This document shows, in pieces, positions 33,880 to 41,968 of a stretch of 64,000 nucleotides of DNA. Position 1 is the first letter of the stretch. Each line of letters opens with the position of its first letter. This DNA is from Stackebrandtia nassauensis DSM 44728 (GTDB taxonomy: Bacteria > Actinomycetota > Actinomycetes > Mycobacteriales > Micromonosporaceae). The notes beneath the pieces are model-generated. The model saw only the letters and a program-made list of their open reading frames with translations. It was not told the origin of the DNA and did no database searches. The stretch lies in NCBI RefSeq assembly GCF_000024545.1, contig NC_013947.1:2294001-2358000 (forward strand), read 5' to 3'. The translations under genes and the position numbers were made by a program.

Positions 33880-34626
33880 GTGATTGACGATGACTCGTCG
33901 ACCCGCGCAGGCGCCGACGAACCCGAGGAGGACAAGAAGGGTTCGTTCTGGCGCGAGCTTCCCGTCCTGCTGGCCATCGCCGTGGTGGTGGCGCTGGTGG
34001 TGCGCACCTTCGCGTTGCAGTCGTTCTGGATCCCGTCCGGTTCGATGGAGAACACCCTGCAACGTGGCGACCGGGTGCTGGTCAACAAGCTGATCTACGA
34101 CTTCCGGGAACCCGAACGCGGCGAGGTCATCGTGTTCAAGGCCCCGCAGTCGTGGCGCGGCGAGCCCGGCGACGAGGACTTCATCAAACGCGTCATCGCC
34201 GTGGGCGGTGACACCGTGTCCTATGACGCCGGTGACGGGCAGATCGCCGTCAACGGGGAGCCGCTCGACGAATCGTCCTATATCTACACCGACCCCACGA
34301 CCGGTGAACAGGACCTGGCCAGCAAGGACGGCTACGAGTTCAGCGTGACCGTCCCCAAGGGCCGGTTGTGGGTGATGGGCGACCACCGCGGCTCCTCCGG
34401 GGATTCGCGCGAGAACTACATCCGCGGCGGCGAGGACGTCCAGCGCGCCACCATCCCGGTCGACTCGGTGGTGGGCAAGGCGTTCCTGCTGATGTGGCCG
34501 GTGGCGCACTGGAAATGGCTGTCGGTGCCCGACACCTACAGCGGCATCCCGCCGCCGAAGGCCAGCGAATTATCGGGGTCCTGCCAGGCTGGCCGCGTGA
34601 GGCACCCACGTAAGCTCTTTGCGTGA
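33880..34626 (+). CDS. lepB: type I signal peptidase, second of three
   Basis: 248 residues from GTG. Cytosolic acidic head, membrane anchor ELPVLLAIAVVVALVVRTFA, catalytic Ser55 in WIPSGSMENTLQRGDRVLVN, Lys in EDFIKRVIAVGGDTVSYDAG, and box E LWVMGDHRGSSGDSREN. It is very close in sequence to the third copy, including the start context TTGCGTGATYGACGATGA, so the pair looks like a recent tandem duplication. The last ~22 residues (ASELSGSCQAGRVRHPRKLF) are unlike the family and run to the GTGA overlap with the next gene, as if the original stop was lost. Confidence 0.93.
   Translation: MIDDDSSTRAGADEPEEDKKGSFWRELPVLLAIAVVVALVVRTFALQSFWIPSGSMENTLQRGDRVLVNKLIYDFREPERGEVIVFKAPQSWRGEPGDEDFIKRVIAVGGDTVSYDAGDGQIAVNGEPLDESSYIYTDPTTGEQDLASKDGYEFSVTVPKGRLWVMGDHRGSSGDSRENYIRGGEDVQRATIPVDSVVGKAFLLMWPVAHWKWLSVPDTYSGIPPPKASELSGSCQAGRVRHPRKLFA
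34611..34616 (+). promoter_or_regulatory. -10 box of the third lepB (leaderless)
   Basis: TAAGCT, six bases before the GTG at 34623 and inside the 3' end of the second lepB. Confidence 0.5.
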
Positions 34627-35336
34627 TCGACGATGAGGAACGTGTGCCACCGGGGGCGGTGGCCGACGACGCCGAGGACAACGACAAGAAGCCGGCGTCG
34701 AAGACCAAGAAGAAGGGCTCGTTCTGGCGCGAGCTTCCGGTTCTGCTCGTCGTGGCGGTCGTGGTGGCACTGCTGGTGCGCACCTTCGTGTTGCAGTCGT
34801 TCTGGATCCCGTCGGGTTCCATGGAGAACACCCTGCAACTCAACGACTACGTCCTGGCGAACAAGCTGATCTACGATTTCCGGGATCCGGAACGCGGCGA
34901 GATCGTCGTGTTCAAGGCACCGCAGTCCTGGCAGGGGGCCCCGGGGGAAGAGGACTTCATCAAGCGGGTCATCGCGGTCGGGGGCGACACGGTGTCCTAC
35001 AGCAAGAAGGACAAGCACATCCGCGTCAACGGCGAACCGCTCGACGAGGAGTCGTACCTGTACACCAACCCGGAGACCGGCAAGCAGCAGTCACCGAGCC
35101 TGGAGGACCAGGAGTTCAAGGTCAAGGTCCCCGAGGGCAGGTTGTGGGTCATGGGGGACCACCGCTGGGCCTCCGGCGACTCGCGGGAACGGTGGGAACG
35201 CACCGAGGACGAGATGGAGTCGACCATTGCGGTCGACTCGGTCATCGGTAAGGCGTTCGTGCTGATCTGGCCGGTCAACCGCTGGGACGGCCTGACCATC
35301 CCCGACACCTTCGACGGAGTACCCGAACCCAAGTGA
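34623..35336 (+). CDS. lepB: type I signal peptidase, third of three
   Basis: 237 residues from GTG, overlapping the previous gene by four bases. Lys-rich acidic head, anchor ELPVLLVVAVVVALLVRTFV, catalytic Ser66 in WIPSGSMENTLQLNDYVLAN, Lys in EDFIKRVIAVGGDTVSYSKK, box E LWVMGDHRWASGDSRER, and a clean family end at VPEPK. All catalytic elements are intact, so it should be active alongside the other two; client differences cannot be read from sequence. rnhB starts seven bases downstream. Confidence 0.94.
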   Translation: MIDDEERVPPGAVADDAEDNDKKPASKTKKKGSFWRELPVLLVVAVVVALLVRTFVLQSFWIPSGSMENTLQLNDYVLANKLIYDFRDPERGEIVVFKAPQSWQGAPGEEDFIKRVIAVGGDTVSYSKKDKHIRVNGEPLDEESYLYTNPETGKQQSPSLEDQEFKVKVPEGRLWVMGDHRWASGDSRERWERTEDEMESTIAVDSVIGKAFVLIWPVNRWDGLTIPDTFDGVPEPK

Positions 35337-35343
35337 CACCCCG

Positions 35344-36033
35344 ATGCGACCCGCGCTGAGCCCCCCACCCGCCCGCCTGAGACGCCGGGACGGGGACATG
35401 TACGTCCTGGAGAACGCGCTGCGCCGCCGGGGCTTCACGCTGGTCGCGGGAGCCGACGAGGCGGGGCGGGGAGCGTGCGCGGGCCCGCTGGTGGTGGCCG
35501 CGGCGATCCTGCCGGACGGCGCCCGGGGCCAGATAGCGGGACTCACCGATTCCAAGCTGTTGACCGAACGAGCCCGCGAGGACATCTACGCTCAGGTCGT
35601 GGACCGGGCCGTCGCGCACGCGATCGTCGTGATCTCCCCGGCCGAGGTGGACCGCCTCGGCGTGGGAGCCAGCAACCTGTCGGGAATGCGCCGGGCCCTG
35701 GCCCGGCTCGACCCGATGCCGGCCTACGCGTTGACCGACGGCTTCCCGGTCCCGGGTCTGCCGGTGCCCGGACTGGGCGTGTGGAAGGGGGACAGGGTGG
35801 CGGCCTGCGTCGCGGCGGCCAGCGTGTTGGCCAAGGTCACCAGGGACCGGATCATGACCGAACTGGAACAAAACCATCCCGGTTACGGTTTCGCCGAGCA
35901 CAAGGGATACGGCACCGCGGCGCACACCCACGCGCTGCGGACGCTGGGGCCTTGCCCGCAGCACCGGCTCTCCTATGCGAATGTGGTGGAGGCCGTGAGC
36001 GGGAACCCGCGTGTCGCCCAGGCGGCGAATTGA
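35344..36033 (+). CDS. rnhB: RNase HII
   Basis: 229 residues. The catalytic acids are in LVAGADEAGRGACAGPLVVA (D, E) and LTDGFPVPG (D), with TDSKLLTERAREDIYAQVVD and GYGFAEHKGYGTAAHTHALR as further family motifs. It removes ribonucleotides and RNA from RNA-DNA hybrids. I keep the ATG seven bases after lepB; a second ATG at 35398 would give a 211-residue form with the core intact. Confidence 0.94.
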   Translation: MRPALSPPPARLRRRDGDMYVLENALRRRGFTLVAGADEAGRGACAGPLVVAAAILPDGARGQIAGLTDSKLLTERAREDIYAQVVDRAVAHAIVVISPAEVDRLGVGASNLSGMRRALARLDPMPAYALTDGFPVPGLPVPGLGVWKGDRVAACVAAASVLAKVTRDRIMTELEQNHPGYGFAEHKGYGTAAHTHALRTLGPCPQHRLSYANVVEAVSGNPRVAQAAN

Positions 36034-36081
36034 GCACGCGATGATGGACAATTGTGCACGTGGCGGCGGAGGAGGATGACG

Positions 36082-36405
36082 TTGAGCGCTGAAGATCTCG
36101 AAAAGTACGAAACGGAGATGGAGCTTCAGCTCTACCGGGAGTACCGCGACATAGTGCGTCAGTTCTCCTATGTGGTGGAAACCGAGCGGCGGTTCTACCT
36201 GACGAACCACGTCGAGATGCACGTGCGCAACACCGACGGTGAGACCTTCTTCGAAGTCGAGATGTCCGACGCCTGGGTGTGGGACATGTACCGCCCGGCC
36301 AGGTTCGTCAAGAACGTCCGGGTCATGACCTTTAAGGACGTCAATGTGGAGGAACTCGACAAGCCCGACATCGAGCTGCCCACCGAGGGTGGCTTCGGCA
36401 ACTGA
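36082..36405 (+). CDS. DUF2469 family protein
   Basis: 107 residues starting at TTG: GGAGGAGG ends six bases before this TTG but directly abuts an ATG at 36076, and the family begins SAEDLEKYETEME exactly here. The rest (LYREYRDIVRQFSYVVETER; SDAWVWDMYRPARFVKNVRV; MTFKDVNVEELDKPDIELP) matches this nearly invariant actinobacterial protein, always beside rnhB. Function unknown. Confidence 0.93.
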   Translation: MSAEDLEKYETEMELQLYREYRDIVRQFSYVVETERRFYLTNHVEMHVRNTDGETFFEVEMSDAWVWDMYRPARFVKNVRVMTFKDVNVEELDKPDIELPTEGGFGN

Positions 36406-36430
36406 GCCACCGCCCCGCCCGACCACCTGA

Positions 36431-37585
36431 CTACGCATCCGCGTCACCCGCCAGCCGATAGCGGTCGCGCTCGTACGCCACCAGGCCGCGCATGGCCAGC
36501 TCGGGGAGCCGCCGCCGGGCCTCGACGACCGTCACGCCTGCCTGGGCCGCGATGTGTTCGGCGGAGGCGGCCCGCCGGGCCGGGACGGCGTCCACCAACC
36601 TGGCCGCCAGCGGATCCAGCGTGTCGCGCACCGCGTCGGGCGAGCACAGCGGCGGGGCCAGGTCCGCGCCGATCCGCCCCAGGTCCTCGATGACCTCCGC
36701 GGCCCGTGTGACCACGCGGACCTCGCCGGGTCCCCGGGCCAGCTGGTGCACCCCGGCCGAGTACTCCGAGGTCACCGGCCCCGGCACGATCATCAACGGC
36801 CGCTCCAGTTCCAGCGCCCGCCGCGCCGTGTGCCGGGCCCCCGAACGCAACGCCGCCTCCACCACGACCGTGCCGCGCGTCAGGGCCGCGATCACGCGAT
36901 TGCGAACCAAAAACCGATACCGCTGCGGAATCGCGCCCGGGGGCCACTCGCTGACCAGCAGCCCGGTCTCGGCGATCCGCTCGAACAGCCCGGCGTTCGC
37001 GGCCGGATAGGGCCGGTCCACCCCGCAGGCCAGCACCGCGACGGTGACCCCGTCGGCCGACAGCGCCCCCTTGTGGGCCGCCGCGTCGATCCCGTAGGCG
37101 CCGCCCGACACCACCGTCCACTGTTTGCGCCCCAGGTCGTAGGCCAGCCGTGTGGCGATGTTGCGTCCGTACGGGGTGCAGCAGCGTGCCCCCACGATCG
37201 ACACCGAACTCGCCGCCACCTCGGCCAGGTCCCGCGGACCCCGCAGCCACAGACACAACGGCGGCTTCGTGTTCGGATCCGCCTCGTCGAACAGTTCGGC
37301 GAGGTCATCGACGCCTTCGGGCCACTCCGCGTCGTAGCGGGTGACGATCCGCGCCCCGCACGCGTCCCCGGCGGCCACGAGCCCGGCTACCAGCCCCTCG
37401 ACGTCCCGGCCCTGAGCCCGGGCGGCCACCATCTGGTGCAGCGGCGACGCGTCCGGCTCGGCCAGCAGCCTCGCCAGTACCGAGGCTGGACCGTCGGCGG
37501 CCAGCAGCTCGGCCAGTGCCGCGTTACCTGGTTCACAAAGGACGGACAGTGCGATGAGCGCCGTCCGGTCGTCCGTCACGGACAT
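36431..37585 (-). CDS. dprA: DprA, DNA-processing/RecA-loading protein
   Basis: 384 residues from the ATG at 37585 (AAGGTGG upstream). The DprA Rossmann domain is clear: SIVGARCCTPYGRNIATRLA, WTVVSGGAYGIDAAAHKGAL, VAVLACGVDRPYPAANAGLF, FLVRNRVIAALTRGTVVVEA and SGARHTARRALELERPLMIV. The C-terminal winged helix follows at about 320-380 (SAEHIAAQAGVTVVEARRRL). It loads RecA on incoming single-stranded DNA in competent bacteria; its role in actinomycetes is unclear. Last gene of the minus-strand yraN-comM-dprA set, 16 bases after comM. Confidence 0.95.
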   Translation of the reverse strand: MSVTDDRTALIALSVLCEPGNAALAELLAADGPASVLARLLAEPDASPLHQMVAARAQGRDVEGLVAGLVAAGDACGARIVTRYDAEWPEGVDDLAELFDEADPNTKPPLCLWLRGPRDLAEVAASSVSIVGARCCTPYGRNIATRLAYDLGRKQWTVVSGGAYGIDAAAHKGALSADGVTVAVLACGVDRPYPAANAGLFERIAETGLLVSEWPPGAIPQRYRFLVRNRVIAALTRGTVVVEAALRSGARHTARRALELERPLMIVPGPVTSEYSAGVHQLARGPGEVRVVTRAAEVIEDLGRIGADLAPPLCSPDAVRDTLDPLAARLVDAVPARRAASAEHIAAQAGVTVVEARRRLPELAMRGLVAYERDRYRLAGDADA

Positions 37586-37601
37586 GATCGCCACCTTTCG
37601 T

Positions 37602-39134
37602 TCACGACGGCGGCAGCCAGCCGACCCGCAGGCCAGCCGCTTCCGCGATGTCACCGCTGTCGGGTCGGTCGCGACCGGCCAGATCGGCCAGGGTCCACGC
37701 CATCCGCAGCGTCCGGTCATAGCCCCGGCCGGTCAGCTGACCGGTCTCGACGAGCCAGTCGGCGGTCTTGGTCACCGAGGTGGGCAACCGCCACGGCTTG
37801 GCACGCAACCGTGGCCCCGGCACCTCGCTGTTGGTCCGCCACTCCTGCTCCGCGTCCGACCAGCGCTCCCGCGCCGCCCGCCGGGCCTCGGCCACCCGCG
37901 CGGCGATGACCTCGGACGACTCCGGTACCGCGTCGGCCGACAGCATCGCCGACATCGGCACCGGGGCCACCTCGATCCGGATGTCGACGCGATCCATCAA
38001 CGGACCCGACAGCCGCGACAGGTAGCGGTGCCGCCGGGGAGCCGGACAGGTGCACGACTCGGTGCTGCTGGCGGCACACGGACACGGGTTCGCGGCCAGC
38101 ACCAACTGAATCCGCGCCGGGAACCGGGCACTGGAACGGGCCCGCGAGATGAGGATCTCGCCGCGCTCCAGCGGCTGCCGCAACGCGTCCAACACGTCCC
38201 GGCGGGCCTCGGGACACTCGTCCAGGAACAGCACCCCGTTGTGGGCCATCGAGATGGCCCCGGGCCGCAGCGGGGTGCCGCCTCCCACCATCGCGGGCAT
38301 TGTCACCGAGTGGTGCGGCGCCGAGTACGGCGGCCGCCGCAACAGCCGGGGATGGGTGCCCTTCAGCGTCCCCGCGATCGAGTGCAGCGCCGTAGTCTCC
38401 AGAGCGGCGGCCTCGTCCAGGGGCGGAAGGATCGACGGCAGCCGCTCGGCCAACATCGTCTTACCGGCACCCGGCGGGCCCAGCAGGAACAGGTGATGGC
38501 CACCGGCCGCCGCCACCTCCAGCCCCCGCCGGGCTGTCTCCTGCCCGACCACGTCGGCCATGTCGGGAAGCTCGGCCGCCGGTTCCTCGGGCACGACCGG
38601 AGCGGTGGCCGACAGCGACTCCTCACCCCGCAGGAAGGCCACCACTTCGGACAGATGGTTCGCGCCCAGACACTTCAGTCGCGAGACCAGACTCGCCTCG
38701 GCCAGGTTCCGCAGCGGCACGATCGCGGTGTCCGCCCCCGCCCGCTCCGCGGCCAACAGGCACGGCAGCACACCCCGCACCGGCTGCAACTGCCCGTCGA
38801 GCCCCAGCTCGCCGAGCAGCACGGTGCCCTCCAGCCGGTCCCGCGGCACCGTGTACCCGGCGGCGAGGATGGCCGCGGCGATCGCCAGATCACACACCGA
38901 CCCGGACTTGCGCACCGAGGCCGGAAGCAGATTGACGACGGTGTACGTGTCCGGCCACTCCAGGCCCGAATTGGTGAACGCCGAGAATATCCGCACTTTG
39001 GACTGTTCCAGGGCGATGTCGGGCAGCCCGGTGACCACCAGCGCGGGCCGCCCCTTCGCTATGTGGGCCTCGACCGTCACCGGATGTCCCTGAAACCCGG
39101 TGAGGCACACGGTCTGACTGCGGCTGTAAGCCAT
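37602..39134 (-). CDS. comM: ComM/YifB family Mg-chelatase-like ATPase
   Basis: 510 residues from the ATG at 39134, with GAGGAG upstream and ATGA overlap with yraN. An N-terminal Lon-substrate-like domain (ARSQ... LVVTGLPDIALEQSKVRIFS) is followed by the AAA+ domain: Walker A LLGPPGAGKTMLAERLPSIL near 213, Walker B NGVLFLDECPEARRDVLDAL near 295, a Cys cluster near 345 (NPCPCAASSTESCTCPAPRR) and sensor 2 in the C-terminal helical domain. ComM is a hexameric helicase that aids branch migration of integrated DNA in natural transformation. Confidence 0.95.
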   Translation of the reverse strand: MAYSRSQTVCLTGFQGHPVTVEAHIAKGRPALVVTGLPDIALEQSKVRIFSAFTNSGLEWPDTYTVVNLLPASVRKSGSVCDLAIAAAILAAGYTVPRDRLEGTVLLGELGLDGQLQPVRGVLPCLLAAERAGADTAIVPLRNLAEASLVSRLKCLGANHLSEVVAFLRGEESLSATAPVVPEEPAAELPDMADVVGQETARRGLEVAAAGGHHLFLLGPPGAGKTMLAERLPSILPPLDEAAALETTALHSIAGTLKGTHPRLLRRPPYSAPHHSVTMPAMVGGGTPLRPGAISMAHNGVLFLDECPEARRDVLDALRQPLERGEILISRARSSARFPARIQLVLAANPCPCAASSTESCTCPAPRRHRYLSRLSGPLMDRVDIRIEVAPVPMSAMLSADAVPESSEVIAARVAEARRAARERWSDAEQEWRTNSEVPGPRLRAKPWRLPTSVTKTADWLVETGQLTGRGYDRTLRMAWTLADLAGRDRPDSGDIAEAAGLRVGWLPPS

Positions 39135-39757
39135 CACAGGACTCCTCGCCGATGATCGATCGTCGCTGTCCCGTCGCCGCCCAGGACGACACCGACCACA
39201 TCGAACCGCCGCCGCCACCGGCCACCGCGCCGCCAGGCCAGCACCGCCACAACCGTCCCCACCAACGCGACCCCACCCCGCAGCCAACCCGCTCCCGCTC
39301 CCAGCCCCGCAGCTGGTTCTGCCCGCGAGCTTGGGCGCGAGCGTTGCGGTGAGCCATCGCCGCGCCCGCCGCCGGCCGGGTCGTTGCCGTGCCGTCCGCG
39401 CTCGGGGCTGCCGCCGCGGCGCCCGCCATTCGGGGCGCGGCGGCGGGGCGGCAGGCCCAGCCACTCGGCCCACGGCGGTTTGTCGCGGTATCGGCGGTGC
39501 CAGCTGGCCGCCAGCCGTCGGATGCGCAGCGCCTTGGCCTCGTCGATGGCCTGCATCGGGGTGCCGAACCGTAGTGAGCGGCGGGTCTTGACCTCGCAGA
39601 ACACGGTCACGCCGCGCTCGATGGCGATGATGTCGAGTTCGCCGTGTTCGCAGCGCCAGTTGCGCTGTAGGACGCGCATGCCGTCGCGGCGCAGGTGGGC
39701 CACGGCCAGGTTCTCGCCGAAGCAGCCCAGCCGCAGGTGTCGTCGGTCGTGGGGCAT
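39134..39757 (-). CDS. yraN: YraN/UPF0102 family nuclease-like protein with insertion
   Basis: 207 residues, against the usual ~120. The nuclease-like core is intact: LGCFGENLAVAHLRRDGMRV, NWRCEHGELDIIAIERGVTV with FCEVKTRR (the D...ExK restriction-endonuclease-like motif), and TPMQAIDEAKALRIRRLAAS. After WLGLPPRRR comes a ~75-residue Gly/Arg/Ser-rich insertion with a hydrophobic piece (GGVALVGTVVAVLAWRRGGR), and only then the normal RFDVVGVV-type final strand. Its function is unproven but it is consistently next to comM and dprA. Confidence 0.9.
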   Translation of the reverse strand: MPHDRRHLRLGCFGENLAVAHLRRDGMRVLQRNWRCEHGELDIIAIERGVTVFCEVKTRRSLRFGTPMQAIDEAKALRIRRLAASWHRRYRDKPPWAEWLGLPPRRRAPNGGRRGGSPERGRHGNDPAGGGRGDGSPQRSRPSSRAEPAAGLGAGAGWLRGGVALVGTVVAVLAWRRGGRWRRRFDVVGVVLGGDGTATIDHRRGVL

Positions 39758-39806
39758 ATGGACCTCCTAAGTGAACTGGATTTCCGCCTCCGGCCGGGTG
39801 GGGCCC

Positions 39807-39812
39807 TAGACT
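39807..39812 (+). promoter_or_regulatory. -10 box of xerC (leaderless)
   Basis: TAGACT, six bases before the ATG at 39819. Confidence 0.55.
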
Positions 39813-39818
39813 TGGGGC

Positions 39819-40772
39819 ATGGCCCGGTCAGAAACGGAAGCCGCGGACGCCGATGACTCGCAGTACGAGGCACTTCCCGCGTCCTTTAAGGAAGTGCTCG
39901 GGCAGTTCGTTCACCATCTGACTCATGAGTGCGGACGGTCGGCGCACACCGTGCGCGGCTACCGGGCCGATGTGACCTCGCTGTTGGTGCACCTCGCCGC
40001 CACCGGGACCACCCGGCTGGCCGGTGTGGACATCGCCGGGTTGCGGTCGTGGCTGGCCAACCGGCGGGCCCAGGGCATCGCCCGGGCCTCGCTGGCCCGC
40101 AAGGTCTCGGCGGTGCGCGCCTTCACCGCGTGGGCCCACCGGCAGGGACACCTCGACGCCGACGCCGGAGCCCGGTTGTCGGGGCCGTCGGTGCCGCACA
40201 ACCCGCCGGAGATCCTGCGCACCGACCAGGCCGAGACGCTGGCCGCCGCCACCGCCTCCGACGGATCGGCCACCGGGTTGCGGGACCGGGCCGTCGTCGA
40301 GTTGCTGTACGCCACCGGTATCCGGGTCAGTGAGCTGTGTGGCCTGGACGTGGCGTCGGTGGACCGTTCCCGCAACGTGCTGCGGGTCTTCGGCAAGGGC
40401 GCGAAGGAACGTACCGTCCCCTTCGGAATCCCGGCGGCGCGCGCGGTGGACGACTACCTCCAGCGGGCCCGGCCCGAACTGGCCGCCGACCACAGTGGCG
40501 ACGCGCTGCTGCTGGGGGTGCGCGGTGGGCGGCTGCATCCCTCGACGGTGCGGCGGGTGCTGCGGGACTGGCTGTCCAGGACCGGTATGCCATCACTCAC
40601 ACCCCATGGACTTCGCCACAGCGCGGCGACACACTTGCTCGATGGTGGCGCCGACCTGCGCAGTGTCCAGGAACTCCTTGGCCACGCGTCGATCGACAGC
40701 ACCCAGATCTACACCCACGTGAGCGCCGAGCGGCTGCGCGGTGCCTATCGCCAAGCGCACCCCCGCGCCTGA
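39819..40772 (+). CDS. xerC: XerC-type tyrosine recombinase
   Basis: 317 residues. N-terminal SAM-like DNA-binding domain (about 20-115), then the catalytic domain with the full tyrosine-recombinase set: Arg in YATGIRVSELCGLD, Lys in VFGKGAKERTVPFG, H-x-x-R in LTPHGLRHSAATHLLDGGAD, His in ELLGHASIDST, and the nucleophile Tyr in QIYTHV. It resolves chromosome dimers at dif with XerD. Size, single copy and housekeeping neighbours argue against a phage integrase. Confidence 0.94.
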   Translation: MARSETEAADADDSQYEALPASFKEVLGQFVHHLTHECGRSAHTVRGYRADVTSLLVHLAATGTTRLAGVDIAGLRSWLANRRAQGIARASLARKVSAVRAFTAWAHRQGHLDADAGARLSGPSVPHNPPEILRTDQAETLAAATASDGSATGLRDRAVVELLYATGIRVSELCGLDVASVDRSRNVLRVFGKGAKERTVPFGIPAARAVDDYLQRARPELAADHSGDALLLGVRGGRLHPSTVRRVLRDWLSRTGMPSLTPHGLRHSAATHLLDGGADLRSVQELLGHASIDSTQIYTHVSAERLRGAYRQAHPRA

Positions 40773-40790
40773 TCCCCTGGAAGGCTGACG

Positions 40791-41963
40791 ATGCCACAGT
40801 CGACACCGCCGGAGCCGTTCCCCGCCGCTCGGGCGCTCTTCACCCTCGACCCGGACCTGACCCACCTCAACCACGGTTCGCTGGGCGCGGTGCCGCTGCC
40901 GGTGCGCCGGGCTCACACCCGCATCACCGACGAACTCGAGGCCGACCCGCGCGGGTTCTTCAAGACCCGGGTGGAACGGGTCACCGCCACCCGCAACCGG
41001 CTGGCCGAGTTCGTCGGCGCCGACCCGCGGCGCACCGCGCTGGTCACCAACATCGTCACCGGTGTCTCGCAGGTGTTGCAGGCACTCGAACTCAAGGCCG
41101 GGGACGAGATCGTCACCACCGACCACGGCTACGGCGCGGTCGGTTACAACGTCGACGCCTACGGCCGTCACACCGGCGTGGTCCACAAGGTCGCCGCCGT
41201 GCCGCTGACGCCCACCGCCGACGAACTCGTCACCGCGATCGTGGACCAGCTCAGCCCACGGACCCGGCTGGTGATCTGCGACCACATCACCTCGGCCACC
41301 GCCCGGCTGTTCCCGGTGGCGAAGCTGGCCGCCGCGCTGCGCGAACACGACGTCCCGCTGCTGGTCGACGCCGCCCACGTGCCCGGCCACGTCGACGCCG
41401 ACATCGACGGCATCGGTGCCGACTTCTGGATCGGCAACCTGCACAAGTGGAGCTTCGCGCCCCGTGGCACCGCGCTGCTCAGCGTCGCCGAGCACTGGGT
41501 GGGCCGGATGCGGCCGCTGATGGAGTCCTGGCAGCACGAAGCCGGGTTCCCGGTGGCCACCGAGTACAACGGCACCGACGACTTCACCGGGTGGCTCGCG
41601 GCTCCGGCCGGGGTCGCGCTGCTGACCGAACTGGGCATGGAACGGGTGCGGCGGCACAACAGTCAGCTCGCCCACTACGGACAGACGGTGCTGGCGCAGG
41701 CGCTGGGAACCACCGTCCCCGACGACGAACCCAGCCCGATGGCGATGCGGCTGGTGCCGCTGCCCGACGGCGTCGGCACCACCGACGCCGCCTCCGACGC
41801 GATCGAGGAGGCCGTCCGCGACGAACTGCGCACCGAACTGACCGTCAACACCTTCGGCGGTCAGGGCGTCATGCGCGTCGCGGCCCAGATCTACAACACT
41901 CCCGCCGACTACGAAACCCTCGCCGAGCGACTGCCCGGGCTGCTCAAACGACTGAGCGCCTGA
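40791..41963 (+). CDS. class V aminotransferase, isopenicillin-N epimerase-like
   Basis: 390 residues of fold-type I PLP enzyme. DPDLTHLNHGSLGAVPLPVR at the start and TTDHGYGAVGYNVDAYGRHT near 105 are typical of the isopenicillin-N epimerase/cysteine desulfurase-like branch. The PLP aspartate is in PLLVDAAHVPGHVDADIDGI and the Schiff-base Lys in DFWIGNLHKWSFAPRGTALL. The substrate cannot be assigned; no beta-lactam genes are present. The ribosome site is weak (GGAAGG). It follows xerC by 18 bases. Confidence 0.88.
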   Translation: MPQSTPPEPFPAARALFTLDPDLTHLNHGSLGAVPLPVRRAHTRITDELEADPRGFFKTRVERVTATRNRLAEFVGADPRRTALVTNIVTGVSQVLQALELKAGDEIVTTDHGYGAVGYNVDAYGRHTGVVHKVAAVPLTPTADELVTAIVDQLSPRTRLVICDHITSATARLFPVAKLAAALREHDVPLLVDAAHVPGHVDADIDGIGADFWIGNLHKWSFAPRGTALLSVAEHWVGRMRPLMESWQHEAGFPVATEYNGTDDFTGWLAAPAGVALLTELGMERVRRHNSQLAHYGQTVLAQALGTTVPDDEPSPMAMRLVPLPDGVGTTDAASDAIEEAVRDELRTELTVNTFGGQGVMRVAAQIYNTPADYETLAERLPGLLKRLSA

Positions 41964-41968
41964 GACCT

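Noticed and set aside
36052..36081. Upstream start for the DUF2469 gene
   Set aside because: The family sequence begins at the TTG at 36082, six bases after GGAGGAGG; earlier codons are not conserved in memory of the family.
39819..40772. Tyrosine recombinase considered as a phage or island integrase
   Set aside because: It lies in the conserved housekeeping order, with no attachment-site repeats, tRNA or phage genes nearby; XerC fits.
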